Source: Saprospiraceae bacterium (GTDB taxonomy: Bacteria > Bacteroidota > Bacteroidia > Chitinophagales > Saprospiraceae). Taken from it: a stretch of DNA of 64,000 bases. Below, in pieces: positions 17,370 to 25,801 of the stretch (position 1 is the first letter of the stretch; the number at the start of each line of letters is the position of its first letter). Below the pieces are notes generated by a model that saw only the letters and a program-made list of their open reading frames with translations, ran no database searches and was not told the origin of the DNA. Made by a program: the position numbers and the translations under genes. The DNA is taken from NCBI GenBank assembly GCA_016714025.1, contig JADJOB010000001.1, forward strand, positions 620,001 through 684,000, written 5' to 3'.

Positions 17370-20300
17370 TTATTTAATAACAACTTTTGAGTATGAATGG
17401 TTCCCCTTGCCAATTCCTTCTAGGATTACGATACCTTTTGGCAAATCTTCTGTATTGATTTTAACAAAACTTAGATCTGCTGGTAAAGAAACCCGCTTAA
17501 GTTCTTGACCATTTACGGATCGGATGATTAAGGTATGAATTGACTTTTCAGCATCCTGTCTGAAAAGAAAATAATTGTTGGCAGGATTTGGATAGACCTT
17601 GAAGTTGCTTTTGGTTTTCTCTGAATTGGTACCAATAATTTTATCAGAATCAGCCAATGTCCCTTTGCCCGGAGCAGAGGTACAGACCAAATCGCCTTCA
17701 TTGGTTGTTACACAAACTTCGGCATTGTAAAACTTAGGATAAATGAATTCTACATTATCAATAACCCAACCTAAAATGGTATTCGTATTTGGACTTACAT
17801 TTAAGCTGTCATTTCCAAATCGAAATCTAATTTGAACTTTATTAGTACCGTAATCCTTAAGACTCAATACAGTTGGAATAAAATCTGTGCTTTGTCCAGA
17901 AAACGCAGATGAATTTGGAATGACGAACGTTTCATAATTAATCAAACCCGTATAGCCATTCAAACTAAATTGTTCCGGTTTAACTGGTAACCAGAAAAAA
18001 CCATCCGTAGATACTTCAATCATACCTCCGTCAAATGCTTTTTCAGTATTGAAAAAATGATAGAAATACAAAGAAGGATCTGCTCCACTCAGTTGCAATT
18101 GATTTTTAGTAAAAAGAAAATAATCATTGGAAACGCCTTCCTTTTCTTCTGCAATCCAGGCAAACGATTGATTGACACCATAACCTTCGTCACGATACCA
18201 TAGTTGTGTTCCTTTTGATATATCTATATCCCAATTATCTTCACCTGCTTCAATATCATCATACCAAAGCGTTGTAGACATGATAGCAGGATCTGATTTT
18301 ACTTTATAAGTAATTGTTTTTGATTCCAGTGATTTTAATTGACTATATGTCCAAACCAATTGGTTGCCATTTACAACAGGAGCTGGATTTCCAGAACCTG
18401 CCACATAGGTACAGCCAGCGGGTAAATTATCAGTTACGACTACATTATTTGCAACACCTGGTTTATAGTTATTAATTTCTATAGTATAACTGTATTGGTC
18501 ACCTGGTTTTACGACATCATTTTTTATAAACGTAGTTGCATCTTTATAGTAGCCTGCTCTTTTATTTACTAACAATTTATTGATACAAATTAATGCAGGT
18601 AAATAATCTTCTGTTTCATCACCGACTGAATTACTAGAGCCTTGCTTGCTAAAAAATCCAAATCCACGGCGTGCAAATACTTCCCAAATAAGACAGGCAT
18701 TTGCTGCAGCATTATTTATGGTATCGGCTTTAAGTATTGCATTCCTACCATCAATAAACCCGGGCAGGCAAGGTTGCAATTTCATACCATCCATTACCAA
18801 TTGAATGGCTATGTTATTTCCCGCCGTTTTGTTTTTAAAATCCGGATCGTAACCATATTTATTTGCCAGTGCCCAATACATATCCCATAGTACGGTTGTC
18901 CAAATTTCACCTAGATTATGGACTTCTGCGTCAATATTTTTATAGGTAAATTCATTATAACTAAAATCTGTAGAATATGGCCTGCGGCGAATTCCCAGTC
19001 CATTGGTTGCCTGGTTTAATGCATACGTGCCAATACCCCGTGGATTTGTACCGACATCTCCTGGTTTTGCAGTCATAATTAAAGTCATAAAGTCACTCCA
19101 ACCTTCTCCCATTTGCTCAGCATTATTAAGACAGTTTGCTCGCGCAGGTCCCCCTGTCAAACGATTGGATACTCCATGACCAAATTCATGCGCAATAATT
19201 CCATTGTCAAAATCACCATCCAAACTGTCTGGTCCAGCGGTTGCACCTGGTTCTCTGATTTCAACTCTCAAGCCACCATTTTTAACTTGAAGTTTGAGAC
19301 GATTGCAAATAGTTTTTGTAGTAAAGTATGCTGGAATTGTAACGCGATTTCCAACAGCTCCCGCACCCATGGTGATAAATGCATCTTCAAAATTACATAT
19401 GATAACTGCAACCGCTCCAGAGTCCTGGGCATTTAATGCTTTTACACCAAATTCACAGGTTCCCCGGTCTATTAATACAATTTTACCTTGGATTTCACTT
19501 TTCCGCAGGCCTTTGGAACAAGCCAGGGTTGGATTTGGTGAATGATCATTTGCTATGACCACTTCTGCCTCTCTCGTCGGAGGAGGTGCACCACCCCAAC
19601 CACTTGCACGGCGTGATTCAAAGGCACCAATTAACGAATCTGGTTTTGAAATATAAGTTTCCACACCAGATGACAACCATAAAAACATTTGCATTCTTGG
19701 GTTTCCTCCATCTGCGGGAGTTGCAAAATTTGCATTATCCGTACCGCTGCCATCCTGAGCTTCTGCAAGTACATGGTCATTTGCAGCTCCTCCTTTACTA
19801 TAATTGTTAGTTTGAAAATTCCCAGCTGCTTCATTAAATCCAAAACCGTACAGATTGTCGTGCATCATATTATTCAGATAAAACAAATTAACAGTAGCAG
19901 CTTTAGTATAAACTCCAGGCTCTGAATTTGGGTCAAATGGAAAATCAAAAATTAAGTCTGTCCCACCATTTGGTTCGCCTCCATCAGAAGCATTGTCACC
20001 GTTTCGATCCAAATAAGCATGTACGTTGTTTCCTCTTGTAATTTGATATTCTGCACCATTTGCACCATTTGTGTCATGCCAACCAAATGGAGATGCCGTT
20101 GCATTCGCAGGATTGACGACTAATTGGCGGTTGCCATGTTTTGGGCTCTCGGATGGCAAACTCACTACATTGTATGTGTTTGGAGCAGCCGGACTTGGTT
20201 GATGCATGATGGCCAATGCTTCTTTTACCGGTACGGGTGCCGGATTGAAAGCTTTTTGATGATCTACACATTTGCTGTGACCTGGATGATCAAAATTACA

Positions 20301-20933
20301 TTTGATTGAAAGATTTTGCTTGTCAATAATTTTACCAGTTTGGGCATCAACCCGTACTGACCAATAATCACTGCCACTTGTTAAATCCATTGTTAAATCC
20401 CAGGAAAGTCTTAAGGCCCCATTTTGATCCAAACAATACACTTGCTTCACTGGAATATTAATATTGGTAAAGTTGGTTTTCATAATCTCCATCTTACCAT
20501 CTTTGGTCCTTGAAACATTGGATGGGATCAGGGCATTCGGAATGTCCAATTGGAGAACAGCAGCACTTAATGCATCAATAGGTGTAAGTCGTGCCTTCGT
20601 AGTGTTTACTTTTGCCTTGAGCTGATCAACAAACCGGGAAGGGCTGTCATAAATTTTACCATTTGGGGCAATGTGTACAGATGTGATCGCATTATGGATT
20701 TCAATTCCCTGATATCGTTGAATCAAATAGATATGCGTCAAACCATTATGATCTGAGGTATACATATCTGAAACGGCTAAATCAGAAATATCGTCCGGAT
20801 TCAGTCCCCAGACACTGGCATTTTGTTCTATAGCTCTTAATGCAAGGTCTAATTTGGACTGGACCTGCGCTTTAAGTGCTACAGAAAAACATAAAGCATT
20901 GATTACTAATAAATTAAATAGTTTGATTTTCAT
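17370..20933 (-). CDS. Secreted M36 (fungalysin-type) metallopeptidase with PA domain and type IX sorting domain
   Basis: Large extracellular zinc protease. The ATG at 20,933 yields the signal peptide MKIKLFNLLVINALCFSVALKA; a longer start at 20,993 would precede it and run into the divergent rlmB gene. Order: FTP propeptide (about 30-220), M36 catalytic domain interrupted by a protease-associated domain (IVLIDRGTCEFGVKALNA, about 485-570), zinc motif HEFGH (about 580) and downstream GEGWSDF with the third zinc ligand, then a DUF11-like domain (KPGDQYSYTIEINN), a beta-sandwich, and a C-terminal sorting domain starting KVYPNPANNYFLF. 1187 aa. The divergent rlmB start lies 52 bases away. Confidence 0.93.
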   Translation of the reverse strand: MKIKLFNLLVINALCFSVALKAQVQSKLDLALRAIEQNASVWGLNPDDISDLAVSDMYTSDHNGLTHIYLIQRYQGIEIHNAITSVHIAPNGKIYDSPSRFVDQLKAKVNTTKARLTPIDALSAAVLQLDIPNALIPSNVSRTKDGKMEIMKTNFTNINIPVKQVYCLDQNGALRLSWDLTMDLTSGSDYWSVRVDAQTGKIIDKQNLSIKCNFDHPGHSKCVDHQKAFNPAPVPVKEALAIMHQPSPAAPNTYNVVSLPSESPKHGNRQLVVNPANATASPFGWHDTNGANGAEYQITRGNNVHAYLDRNGDNASDGGEPNGGTDLIFDFPFDPNSEPGVYTKAATVNLFYLNNMMHDNLYGFGFNEAAGNFQTNNYSKGGAANDHVLAEAQDGSGTDNANFATPADGGNPRMQMFLWLSSGVETYISKPDSLIGAFESRRASGWGGAPPPTREAEVVIANDHSPNPTLACSKGLRKSEIQGKIVLIDRGTCEFGVKALNAQDSGAVAVIICNFEDAFITMGAGAVGNRVTIPAYFTTKTICNRLKLQVKNGGLRVEIREPGATAGPDSLDGDFDNGIIAHEFGHGVSNRLTGGPARANCLNNAEQMGEGWSDFMTLIMTAKPGDVGTNPRGIGTYALNQATNGLGIRRRPYSTDFSYNEFTYKNIDAEVHNLGEIWTTVLWDMYWALANKYGYDPDFKNKTAGNNIAIQLVMDGMKLQPCLPGFIDGRNAILKADTINNAAANACLIWEVFARRGFGFFSKQGSSNSVGDETEDYLPALICINKLLVNKRAGYYKDATTFIKNDVVKPGDQYSYTIEINNYKPGVANNVVVTDNLPAGCTYVAGSGNPAPVVNGNQLVWTYSQLKSLESKTITYKVKSDPAIMSTTLWYDDIEAGEDNWDIDISKGTQLWYRDEGYGVNQSFAWIAEEKEGVSNDYFLFTKNQLQLSGADPSLYFYHFFNTEKAFDGGMIEVSTDGFFWLPVKPEQFSLNGYTGLINYETFVIPNSSAFSGQSTDFIPTVLSLKDYGTNKVQIRFRFGNDSLNVSPNTNTILGWVIDNVEFIYPKFYNAEVCVTTNEGDLVCTSAPGKGTLADSDKIIGTNSEKTKSNFKVYPNPANNYFLFRQDAEKSIHTLIIRSVNGQELKRVSLPADLSFVKINTEDLPKGIVILEGIGKGNHSYSKVVIK

Positions 20934-20985
20934 AAATGTGGAAATAATTTGAATTTGCGAAATTAATAATAATTTTATTGGTGTA

Positions 20986-21741
20986 ATGGACAAGAAAGAT
21001 TTAATATTAGGAAAGAACGCTTTAAGAGAAGCTTTTGCTGCTGAAATACGGATTCAGAAAATTTTTATTTCTGAAACCCTTGATAAAGAGGATATGAAAG
21101 AGCTTTTAAAGCTTGCACATCAACACAAGGTGCCGATTCTAAAAGTTGCCAAGCAAAAACTGGATCGATTGAGTCGTAGCAACCATCAAGGGGTCATTGG
21201 ACTTAATTCTGCAATCCCCTTTTACCAAAGCCAAAACCTTGTTGACAATATTTTATTTCATGGAAAAAATCCAGCACTTTGTGTTTGTGATGGAATTACA
21301 GATGTTAGAAATTTTGGAGCAATAGCGAGGTCTGCTGAAATATTTGGTTTACATGGAATCGTCATCCCCCAAAAAGACAGTGCTCCTGTAAATTCAGAAT
21401 CCATTAAAGCATCTTCGGGTGCTCTGTTGAGTTTGCCGGTATGTCGGGAGAAAAATTTAGTCCATTCAATAAAACAATTTAAAAAAATGGGACTAAGTAT
21501 TCTATGTGCTTCAGAAAAAGCTGAAAAAAACATAAGGGATCTCGATTTAAATAAGTCTATTGCCATTGTACTCGGTTCAGAAGGCACGGGAGTCAGCCGG
21601 GAGGTATTGAATGAAGCCGATGAATTGGCTAAAATCCCACAGATAGGAAGTATCGCTTCGCTCAATGTGAGTGTAGCTGCAGGAATATTTTTTTATGAAT
21701 GGATGTTACAAAACCAAAATGAACTCAATGAAAGAAAATGA
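20986..21741 (+). CDS. rlmB: 23S rRNA 2'-O-methyltransferase of the SPOUT/TrmH family (RlmB-like)
   Basis: Methylates a ribose 2'-OH, in RlmB G2251 of 23S rRNA, using S-adenosylmethionine. The N-terminal substrate-binding part starts LILGKNALREAF, the usual RlmB opening. The SPOUT knot motifs are clear: NFGAIARSAEIFG (motif 1), IVLGSEGTGVS (motif 2) and SIASLNVSVAAGI (motif 3). 251 aa is normal. It is divergent from the M36 peptidase and precedes the TraB/GumN gene by 51 bases on the same strand. TrmH-family members are hard to tell apart, so the exact target nucleotide is an inference. Confidence 0.9.
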   Translation: MDKKDLILGKNALREAFAAEIRIQKIFISETLDKEDMKELLKLAHQHKVPILKVAKQKLDRLSRSNHQGVIGLNSAIPFYQSQNLVDNILFHGKNPALCVCDGITDVRNFGAIARSAEIFGLHGIVIPQKDSAPVNSESIKASSGALLSLPVCREKNLVHSIKQFKKMGLSILCASEKAEKNIRDLDLNKSIAIVLGSEGTGVSREVLNEADELAKIPQIGSIASLNVSVAAGIFFYEWMLQNQNELNERK

Positions 21742-21792
21742 ACCGGAATCCAAATTAATGTGTTTATAATTCTTTAGAACCCAATTTAGTTT

Positions 21793-22683
21793 ATGAAACA
21801 CCTATTTCATGTTCTTTCGCTTTTTCTTGGTCTTCAGGCAATTCAAGCGCAAGATGTTTATAAGCCTCTTGAAAACGGTTTGCTTTGGAAAATTGAAGGA
21901 AAGGAATTGAAGAAAGCTTCTTATTTATTTGGGACAATCCATTTAATTCCTGCAACAGAATTCTTTCTACCTAAAAATCTTGAAAAAAGTTTACAAGAGA
22001 CTCAAAAAGTATTTATGGAAGTTGATATCGATGGCATGAATGATATGGGTAATTTAATGAGTGTAGGCGATAAATTATTTATGCAAAACGATACCAGCCT
22101 CGTTGATTTAATTAGTCCGGAAGAATATAAACAACTTGATACATTTTTTAATAACCTGGGTATCCCATTAAATTTTTTCGAACGATTGAAACCCATGTTT
22201 TTAAGTGTTTTAGTAGGCAGTCAGGGAAATCCTTTTGGTTTGCAGGATGGGAGTTTAAAATCTTATGAATTTGAATTGGCAGAACTTGCAAAAAAGTATC
22301 ATATCGAAACAGATGGATTGGAAAGTTTAGATTTTCAAATTTCCATCTTTGATAATATTCCATATGGAGTTCAGGCAAAAATGTTAATGGCTTCTTTTAA
22401 ATCTGCACAAGCTGATGAGCAGGTCATGCAAGAAATGTATCAAAAATACAAATCTCAAAATTTAGAAGCCTTGGGTGAAACCATTACTAAAGAAGATGAG
22501 CCTTTGTCAGATCATTTGGATCTATTACTTTATAAAAGAAATTTAAACTGGATTCCTAAAATGGAAACAGAAATGCAAAAGGCATCTTGCTTTTTTGCAG
22601 TTGGTGCGGGACATTTGGCAGGTGAACGAGGCGTAATTCATTTATTGAGAAAAGCAGGATATAGGGTGGAGCGGGTTAATTGA
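21793..22683 (+). CDS. Exported TraB/GumN family protein
   Basis: A signal peptide ends near IQAQ (residue 19). The TraB/GumN fold is marked by SYLFGTIHLIPA (about residue 40, GTxH motif), FMEVDIDGM, LKPMFLSVLV, and the C-terminal FFAVGAGHLAGERGVIHLL with its GxxH motif. The histidine/glutamate arrangement is that of the Tiki/TraB metalloprotease-like superfamily, so a metal-dependent periplasmic hydrolase is possible, though most bacterial members are uncharacterised. 296 aa is the family's usual size. It is probably transcribed with rlmB. Confidence 0.85.
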   Translation: MKHLFHVLSLFLGLQAIQAQDVYKPLENGLLWKIEGKELKKASYLFGTIHLIPATEFFLPKNLEKSLQETQKVFMEVDIDGMNDMGNLMSVGDKLFMQNDTSLVDLISPEEYKQLDTFFNNLGIPLNFFERLKPMFLSVLVGSQGNPFGLQDGSLKSYEFELAELAKKYHIETDGLESLDFQISIFDNIPYGVQAKMLMASFKSAQADEQVMQEMYQKYKSQNLEALGETITKEDEPLSDHLDLLLYKRNLNWIPKMETEMQKASCFFAVGAGHLAGERGVIHLLRKAGYRVERVN

Positions 22684-22753
22684 AAATTACGGATAATCAA
22701 TTACGAATTATCAATTACGAATTACGAATAACGGATTATTAATTAAGAAATAT
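22684..22753. repeat. Degenerate ATTACGAATTA-type repeats
   Basis: Directly after the TraB/GumN stop, short words of the form ATTACGAATTA/ATCAATTACG recur five or six times with small changes. Similar words occur at 54,715-54,867. They lead into the 40-bp hairpin repeat at 22,754. Confidence 0.6.
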
Positions 22754-22793
22754 GGGAGCGTAGTGGATATCTCGCTTACCCGCGAGATGAATT
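22754..22793 (+). repeat. 40-bp intergenic hairpin repeat, copy A
   Basis: A 40-base element starting GGGAGCGTAGTGG and ending GATGAATT. It contains a perfect 7-bp hairpin (ATCTCGC with GCGAGAT, 22,769-22,788). By eye it matches the minus-strand copy at 43,634-43,673 at 31 of 40 positions, with one compensatory change in the stem (T-A here, C-G there). It lies between convergent genes. Confidence 0.65.
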
Positions 22794-22856
22794 GAGGATT
22801 TAGAAAGCATTATCTTGATTGGAAAATTGCAGTATTGTAGCTTTGGAAAATTATTA

Positions 22857-23372
22857 TTATGTTTTTCTTTTATAAACCGGGACTGTAGAACAAGCTTCTC
22901 CAAACATGATGCTGGAAGCGACGTTTTTTAAATGTTGGGTAATATCTAAATAAGCAGAAGCTGGTACTTCTTTTTCACTGCATCCTTTGATAACTAATTT
23001 TGCATCCCGGTATTCTTCAGGATTTATTTGCTTAATTTTTTGATGAAAATAGTTGCGTAAAAATTCAGATTTGGTACCAAAAACAACATCTCTTGCAAAT
23101 CCTCCAGCATGACTGGCAACTAACATATAGGCCCAGGTTGGAATGATGGCATCCGTCGAACAAAAAACAGTTAGATATCCATTTTTATAAGCTTCCCAGT
23201 TGTGCTCTTTCAAGGCTTTTCTAAAGTCTAATTCTTTAAGGATTAATCCATGAAAAAGATAGTCTTTTAAATCAAATTCAAAAATTTCAGACTCAGGATA
23301 AAAGTCTTCCAGTTTAAGTGTAATTAAACTACTTTGGTTTACCCGATTTACTAACAAATTATTGTTATTCAT
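22857..23372 (-). CDS. DUF2480 family protein
   Basis: Conserved Bacteroidota protein of unknown function. Family landmarks are LVNRVNQSSLITLKLEDFYP near the N-terminus, LFHGLILKELDFRKAL, STDAIIPTWAYMLVASH in the middle, LVIKGCSEKEVPASAY and the C-terminal GEACSTVPVYKRK. The two conserved cysteines (KGC and ACS) are kept. The ATG at 23,372 fits the family N-terminus; a longer frame to 23,444 lies wholly within scpB. It overlaps the end of scpB by 8 bases, so the two are translationally coupled. 171 aa, cytoplasmic. Confidence 0.88.
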   Translation of the reverse strand: MNNNNLLVNRVNQSSLITLKLEDFYPESEIFEFDLKDYLFHGLILKELDFRKALKEHNWEAYKNGYLTVFCSTDAIIPTWAYMLVASHAGGFARDVVFGTKSEFLRNYFHQKIKQINPEEYRDAKLVIKGCSEKEVPASAYLDITQHLKNVASSIMFGEACSTVPVYKRKT

Positions 23373-23994
23373 GACTGGATTCGGAACTCGTTGAAAGTGC
23401 TGACAAATCCACGGTACTGAGTTCTTCAATGGGTGCTGGTTCACCTATTTCTTGATCGGTCAGGGTAAAATCTTTTAATTTTGGTAAATCTGTAAGACTT
23501 TTTAATCCAAAATATTCCATAAACCGTTGGGAGGTTCCTAATAAGAACGGCTTTCCTGGACCTTCTGATCTGCCAACAATTTCGATTAGTTCTTTTTCCA
23601 TCAATTTTTGCACAGAATGATCCGAATTTACACCGCGAATCTGCTCAATTTCAGATTTGGAAATTGGTTGTTTGTAGGCAACAATTGCCAAAGATTCCAT
23701 AGCTGCTTTTGACAATTTTTTCCGATTGGTCATTTTAATATGCTCAGCGACCACTTGAAAATGTGCAGGTTTTGATAAAAACTGATACCCACCAGCAATT
23801 TCTTTCAATTCGATTCCAAAATCATCGCTCAAATAGCGATTGGTAATTTGATCAATGGCTTGTTCAATAATTTCAGGATCCAAACTTACTGAAAGGCTGT
23901 TTTCAATACAATATTTTAGATCCGCTTTGGTAATGGGCTGAGGTGAAACAAATAGCAAACTCTCAACGGCCGGCAGGTATGGATTTGAATTCAT
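23365..23994 (-). CDS. scpB: Segregation and condensation protein B
   Basis: Kleisin-associated winged-helix protein of the SMC-ScpAB condensin. The N-terminal YLPAVESLLFVSPQPITKADL and the second winged helix with ALAIVAYKQPISKSEIEQIRGVNS (here SLAIVAYKQP) are the family signatures; RSEGPGKPFLLGTSQRFMEYFGL follows. 209 aa, with a short acidic tail. ScpA is not adjacent. A TAATTTTG element ends only four bases before the ATG, which would place transcription start at the start codon itself. The downstream gene (DUF2480) overlaps its stop. Confidence 0.92.
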   Translation of the reverse strand: MNSNPYLPAVESLLFVSPQPITKADLKYCIENSLSVSLDPEIIEQAIDQITNRYLSDDFGIELKEIAGGYQFLSKPAHFQVVAEHIKMTNRKKLSKAAMESLAIVAYKQPISKSEIEQIRGVNSDHSVQKLMEKELIEIVGRSEGPGKPFLLGTSQRFMEYFGLKSLTDLPKLKDFTLTDQEIGEPAPIEELSTVDLSALSTSSESSHE

Positions 23995-24336
23995 AATGCA
24001 AAATTAGGCGAATATTTGGCAGCTACTAATGCTAACTAACCAATAGGAAAGGAATAACAAGTAAATTGATTAAAAGTTGGTCGTAAAAGGAATAGATAAA
24101 ATCAAAAATTCATATCAATAGTTGATGGTTGTTTACTTTATTTAATAAATTTATTTTTCCAAAAAGCTAAATTTAATCACATTAATTTATTAATATATAT
24201 TTATATCAATGTATTTTATTTAATTACATATTATGTTTTAAATTAATATTAAATTTATGTGATTTCATCCCGGCATTCAATAAATCTCATTTACGCATCA
24301 CATTGGAATCATTATCTTGTCTTCAATAACACAAAA
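23995..24336. other. AT-rich divergent intergenic region
   Basis: About 340 bases between scpB and radA. The part 24,100-24,260 is almost pure A/T, and a GTG at 24,259 opens a 26-codon extension of radA that does not match the family N-terminus. No terminator, RNA gene or repeat was recognised. Confidence 0.5.
23999..24006 (-). promoter_or_regulatory. Candidate -7 promoter element TAATTTTG for scpB
   Basis: Exact TAnnTTTG match four bases upstream of the scpB ATG. If used, the mRNA would be leaderless or nearly so. It may instead be chance in AT-rich DNA. Confidence 0.35.
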
Positions 24337-25716
24337 ATGAGCAAATTAAAAACGATCTACATCTGTTCTAATTGTGGGGCCAGCAGTCCAAAATGGATGG
24401 GAAGATGCACCTCCTGCAATGAATGGAACAGCTATGTAGAAGAGGTCATCGCTCGAGATGAACCCTCAACAAAAAATGCCTGGAAGGATCTTGCAACGGG
24501 ATCCTCTAAGCCCCAATCATCAATCCTTGAAGATGTTCAAATTGAGCATGTGGACCGAATCCGAACTGGAGACCCTGAGTTAGACCGTGCCTTAGGGGGT
24601 GGTTTGGTTAGAGGATCTGTTACTTTATTGGCCGGACAGCCTGGCATTGGTAAATCGACCCTTCTCTTGCAAATGGCCTTGTCAGCGGTGGTTGACAAGG
24701 TACTCTATGTTTCCGGCGAAGAAAGCGAACAACAAATTAAACTGCGTGCTGAAAGACTTCAAAAAGGACAAAAGAATTGCTATTTATATGCTGAGTCCAG
24801 AATTCTTTTCATTCTTGCAGAAGCTGCCAGACTGAAACCCGGATTAATTGTGATCGATTCAGTTCAAACATTGATAACCGATGAATTGGAATCAGCACCT
24901 GGAAGCATATCACAAATTCGGGAATGCAGTCATCAAATCATTCGATTTGCCAAAGAACACGGCATACCGGTCTTTTTAATTGGACACATCAATAAGGAAG
25001 GAGACATCGCTGGACCTAAATTACTGGAACATATGGTTGATACGGTACTTCAATTTGAAGGGGACCGATTGTATGCTTACCGTATGCTGCGAACCTTAAA
25101 AAATAGATTTGGTTCTACAGACGAAATGAGTTTATATGAAATGCAATCAACCGGAATGCGTCCGATTACCAATCCATCCGAATTGCTTCTATCACAGCAT
25201 GAAGAAAAATTAAGTGGTTCTGCAATTGCAGCTACCATGGAAGGACAGCGCCCCCTTTTAATAGAAGCTCAGGCATTGGTTGGCTCGGCTGTATATTCTA
25301 CACCGCAGCGTGTTGCTAACGGCTTTGATTCAAAAAGAATGTCCTTATTGTTAGCGGTCTTGGAAAAGCGTTGTGGTTTTTTCTTCGGACAGCAGGATGT
25401 CTTTTTAAATTTGGCCGGAGGAATTCGAATCAATGATCCTGCATTGGATCTTGCTGTGGTAGCCGCGCTTATTTCCTCCCTCGAAGACAATGCATTGCAC
25501 CGACAAATTTGTTTTGCGGGTGAAATTGGATTATCCGGTGAAATCCGGGCGGTTTCTAAAATTGAACAACGAGTGCAAGAAGCAATGCGACTTGGTTTTA
25601 AAGCCATTTGCATTTCAAAATATAATTTAAAAGGTTGGGATCCCGAAAAATATAAAATCAAAATAGTCCCCTTGGCAACCTTGAATGAGCTGTATGAAAA
25701 GGTATTTTCAAAGTAG
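24337..25716 (+). CDS. radA: DNA repair protein RadA
   Basis: RecA-like ATPase that aids branch migration during recombinational repair. From the ATG at 24,337 the protein starts MSKLKTIYICSNCGASSPKWMG, giving the C4 zinc finger (CSNCG...CTSCN). Walker A is GQPGIGKST, the RadA-specific KNRFG motif occurs in LKNRFGSTDEMSLYEM, and the C-terminal Lon-protease-like domain begins around residue 290 (ALVGSAVYSTPQRVANGFD). 459 aa is standard. The longer GTG start would place 26 unusual residues before the zinc finger and is rejected. Confidence 0.96.
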   Translation: MSKLKTIYICSNCGASSPKWMGRCTSCNEWNSYVEEVIARDEPSTKNAWKDLATGSSKPQSSILEDVQIEHVDRIRTGDPELDRALGGGLVRGSVTLLAGQPGIGKSTLLLQMALSAVVDKVLYVSGEESEQQIKLRAERLQKGQKNCYLYAESRILFILAEAARLKPGLIVIDSVQTLITDELESAPGSISQIRECSHQIIRFAKEHGIPVFLIGHINKEGDIAGPKLLEHMVDTVLQFEGDRLYAYRMLRTLKNRFGSTDEMSLYEMQSTGMRPITNPSELLLSQHEEKLSGSAIAATMEGQRPLLIEAQALVGSAVYSTPQRVANGFDSKRMSLLLAVLEKRCGFFFGQQDVFLNLAGGIRINDPALDLAVVAALISSLEDNALHRQICFAGEIGLSGEIRAVSKIEQRVQEAMRLGFKAICISKYNLKGWDPEKYKIKIVPLATLNELYEKVFSK

Positions 25717-25762
25717 TATTACAGTTTCATTTGCTTAAAATCCTAAAAGCTCTTGAATTAAT

Positions 25763-25770
25763 TAGTTTTG
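25763..25770 (+). promoter_or_regulatory. Candidate -7 promoter element TAGTTTTG
   Basis: Exact TAnnTTTG match 31 bases before the ATG of the GT39 gene. A TTTG at 25,730 is too far upstream to be its -33 partner. Confidence 0.4.
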
Positions 25771-25801
25771 CGCTTTAGTTTTCATCTTGAAAGCGCTCTA
25801 C

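Noticed and set aside
19113..19925. Several overlapping open frames on the plus strand inside the M36 peptidase gene
   Set aside because: They mirror the PA and catalytic domains of the peptidase, whose zinc motif and sorting domain show it is the real gene.
25269..25661. Minus-strand frame of 130 codons within radA
   Set aside because: It is antisense to the conserved Lon-like domain of RadA and matches nothing I recognise.
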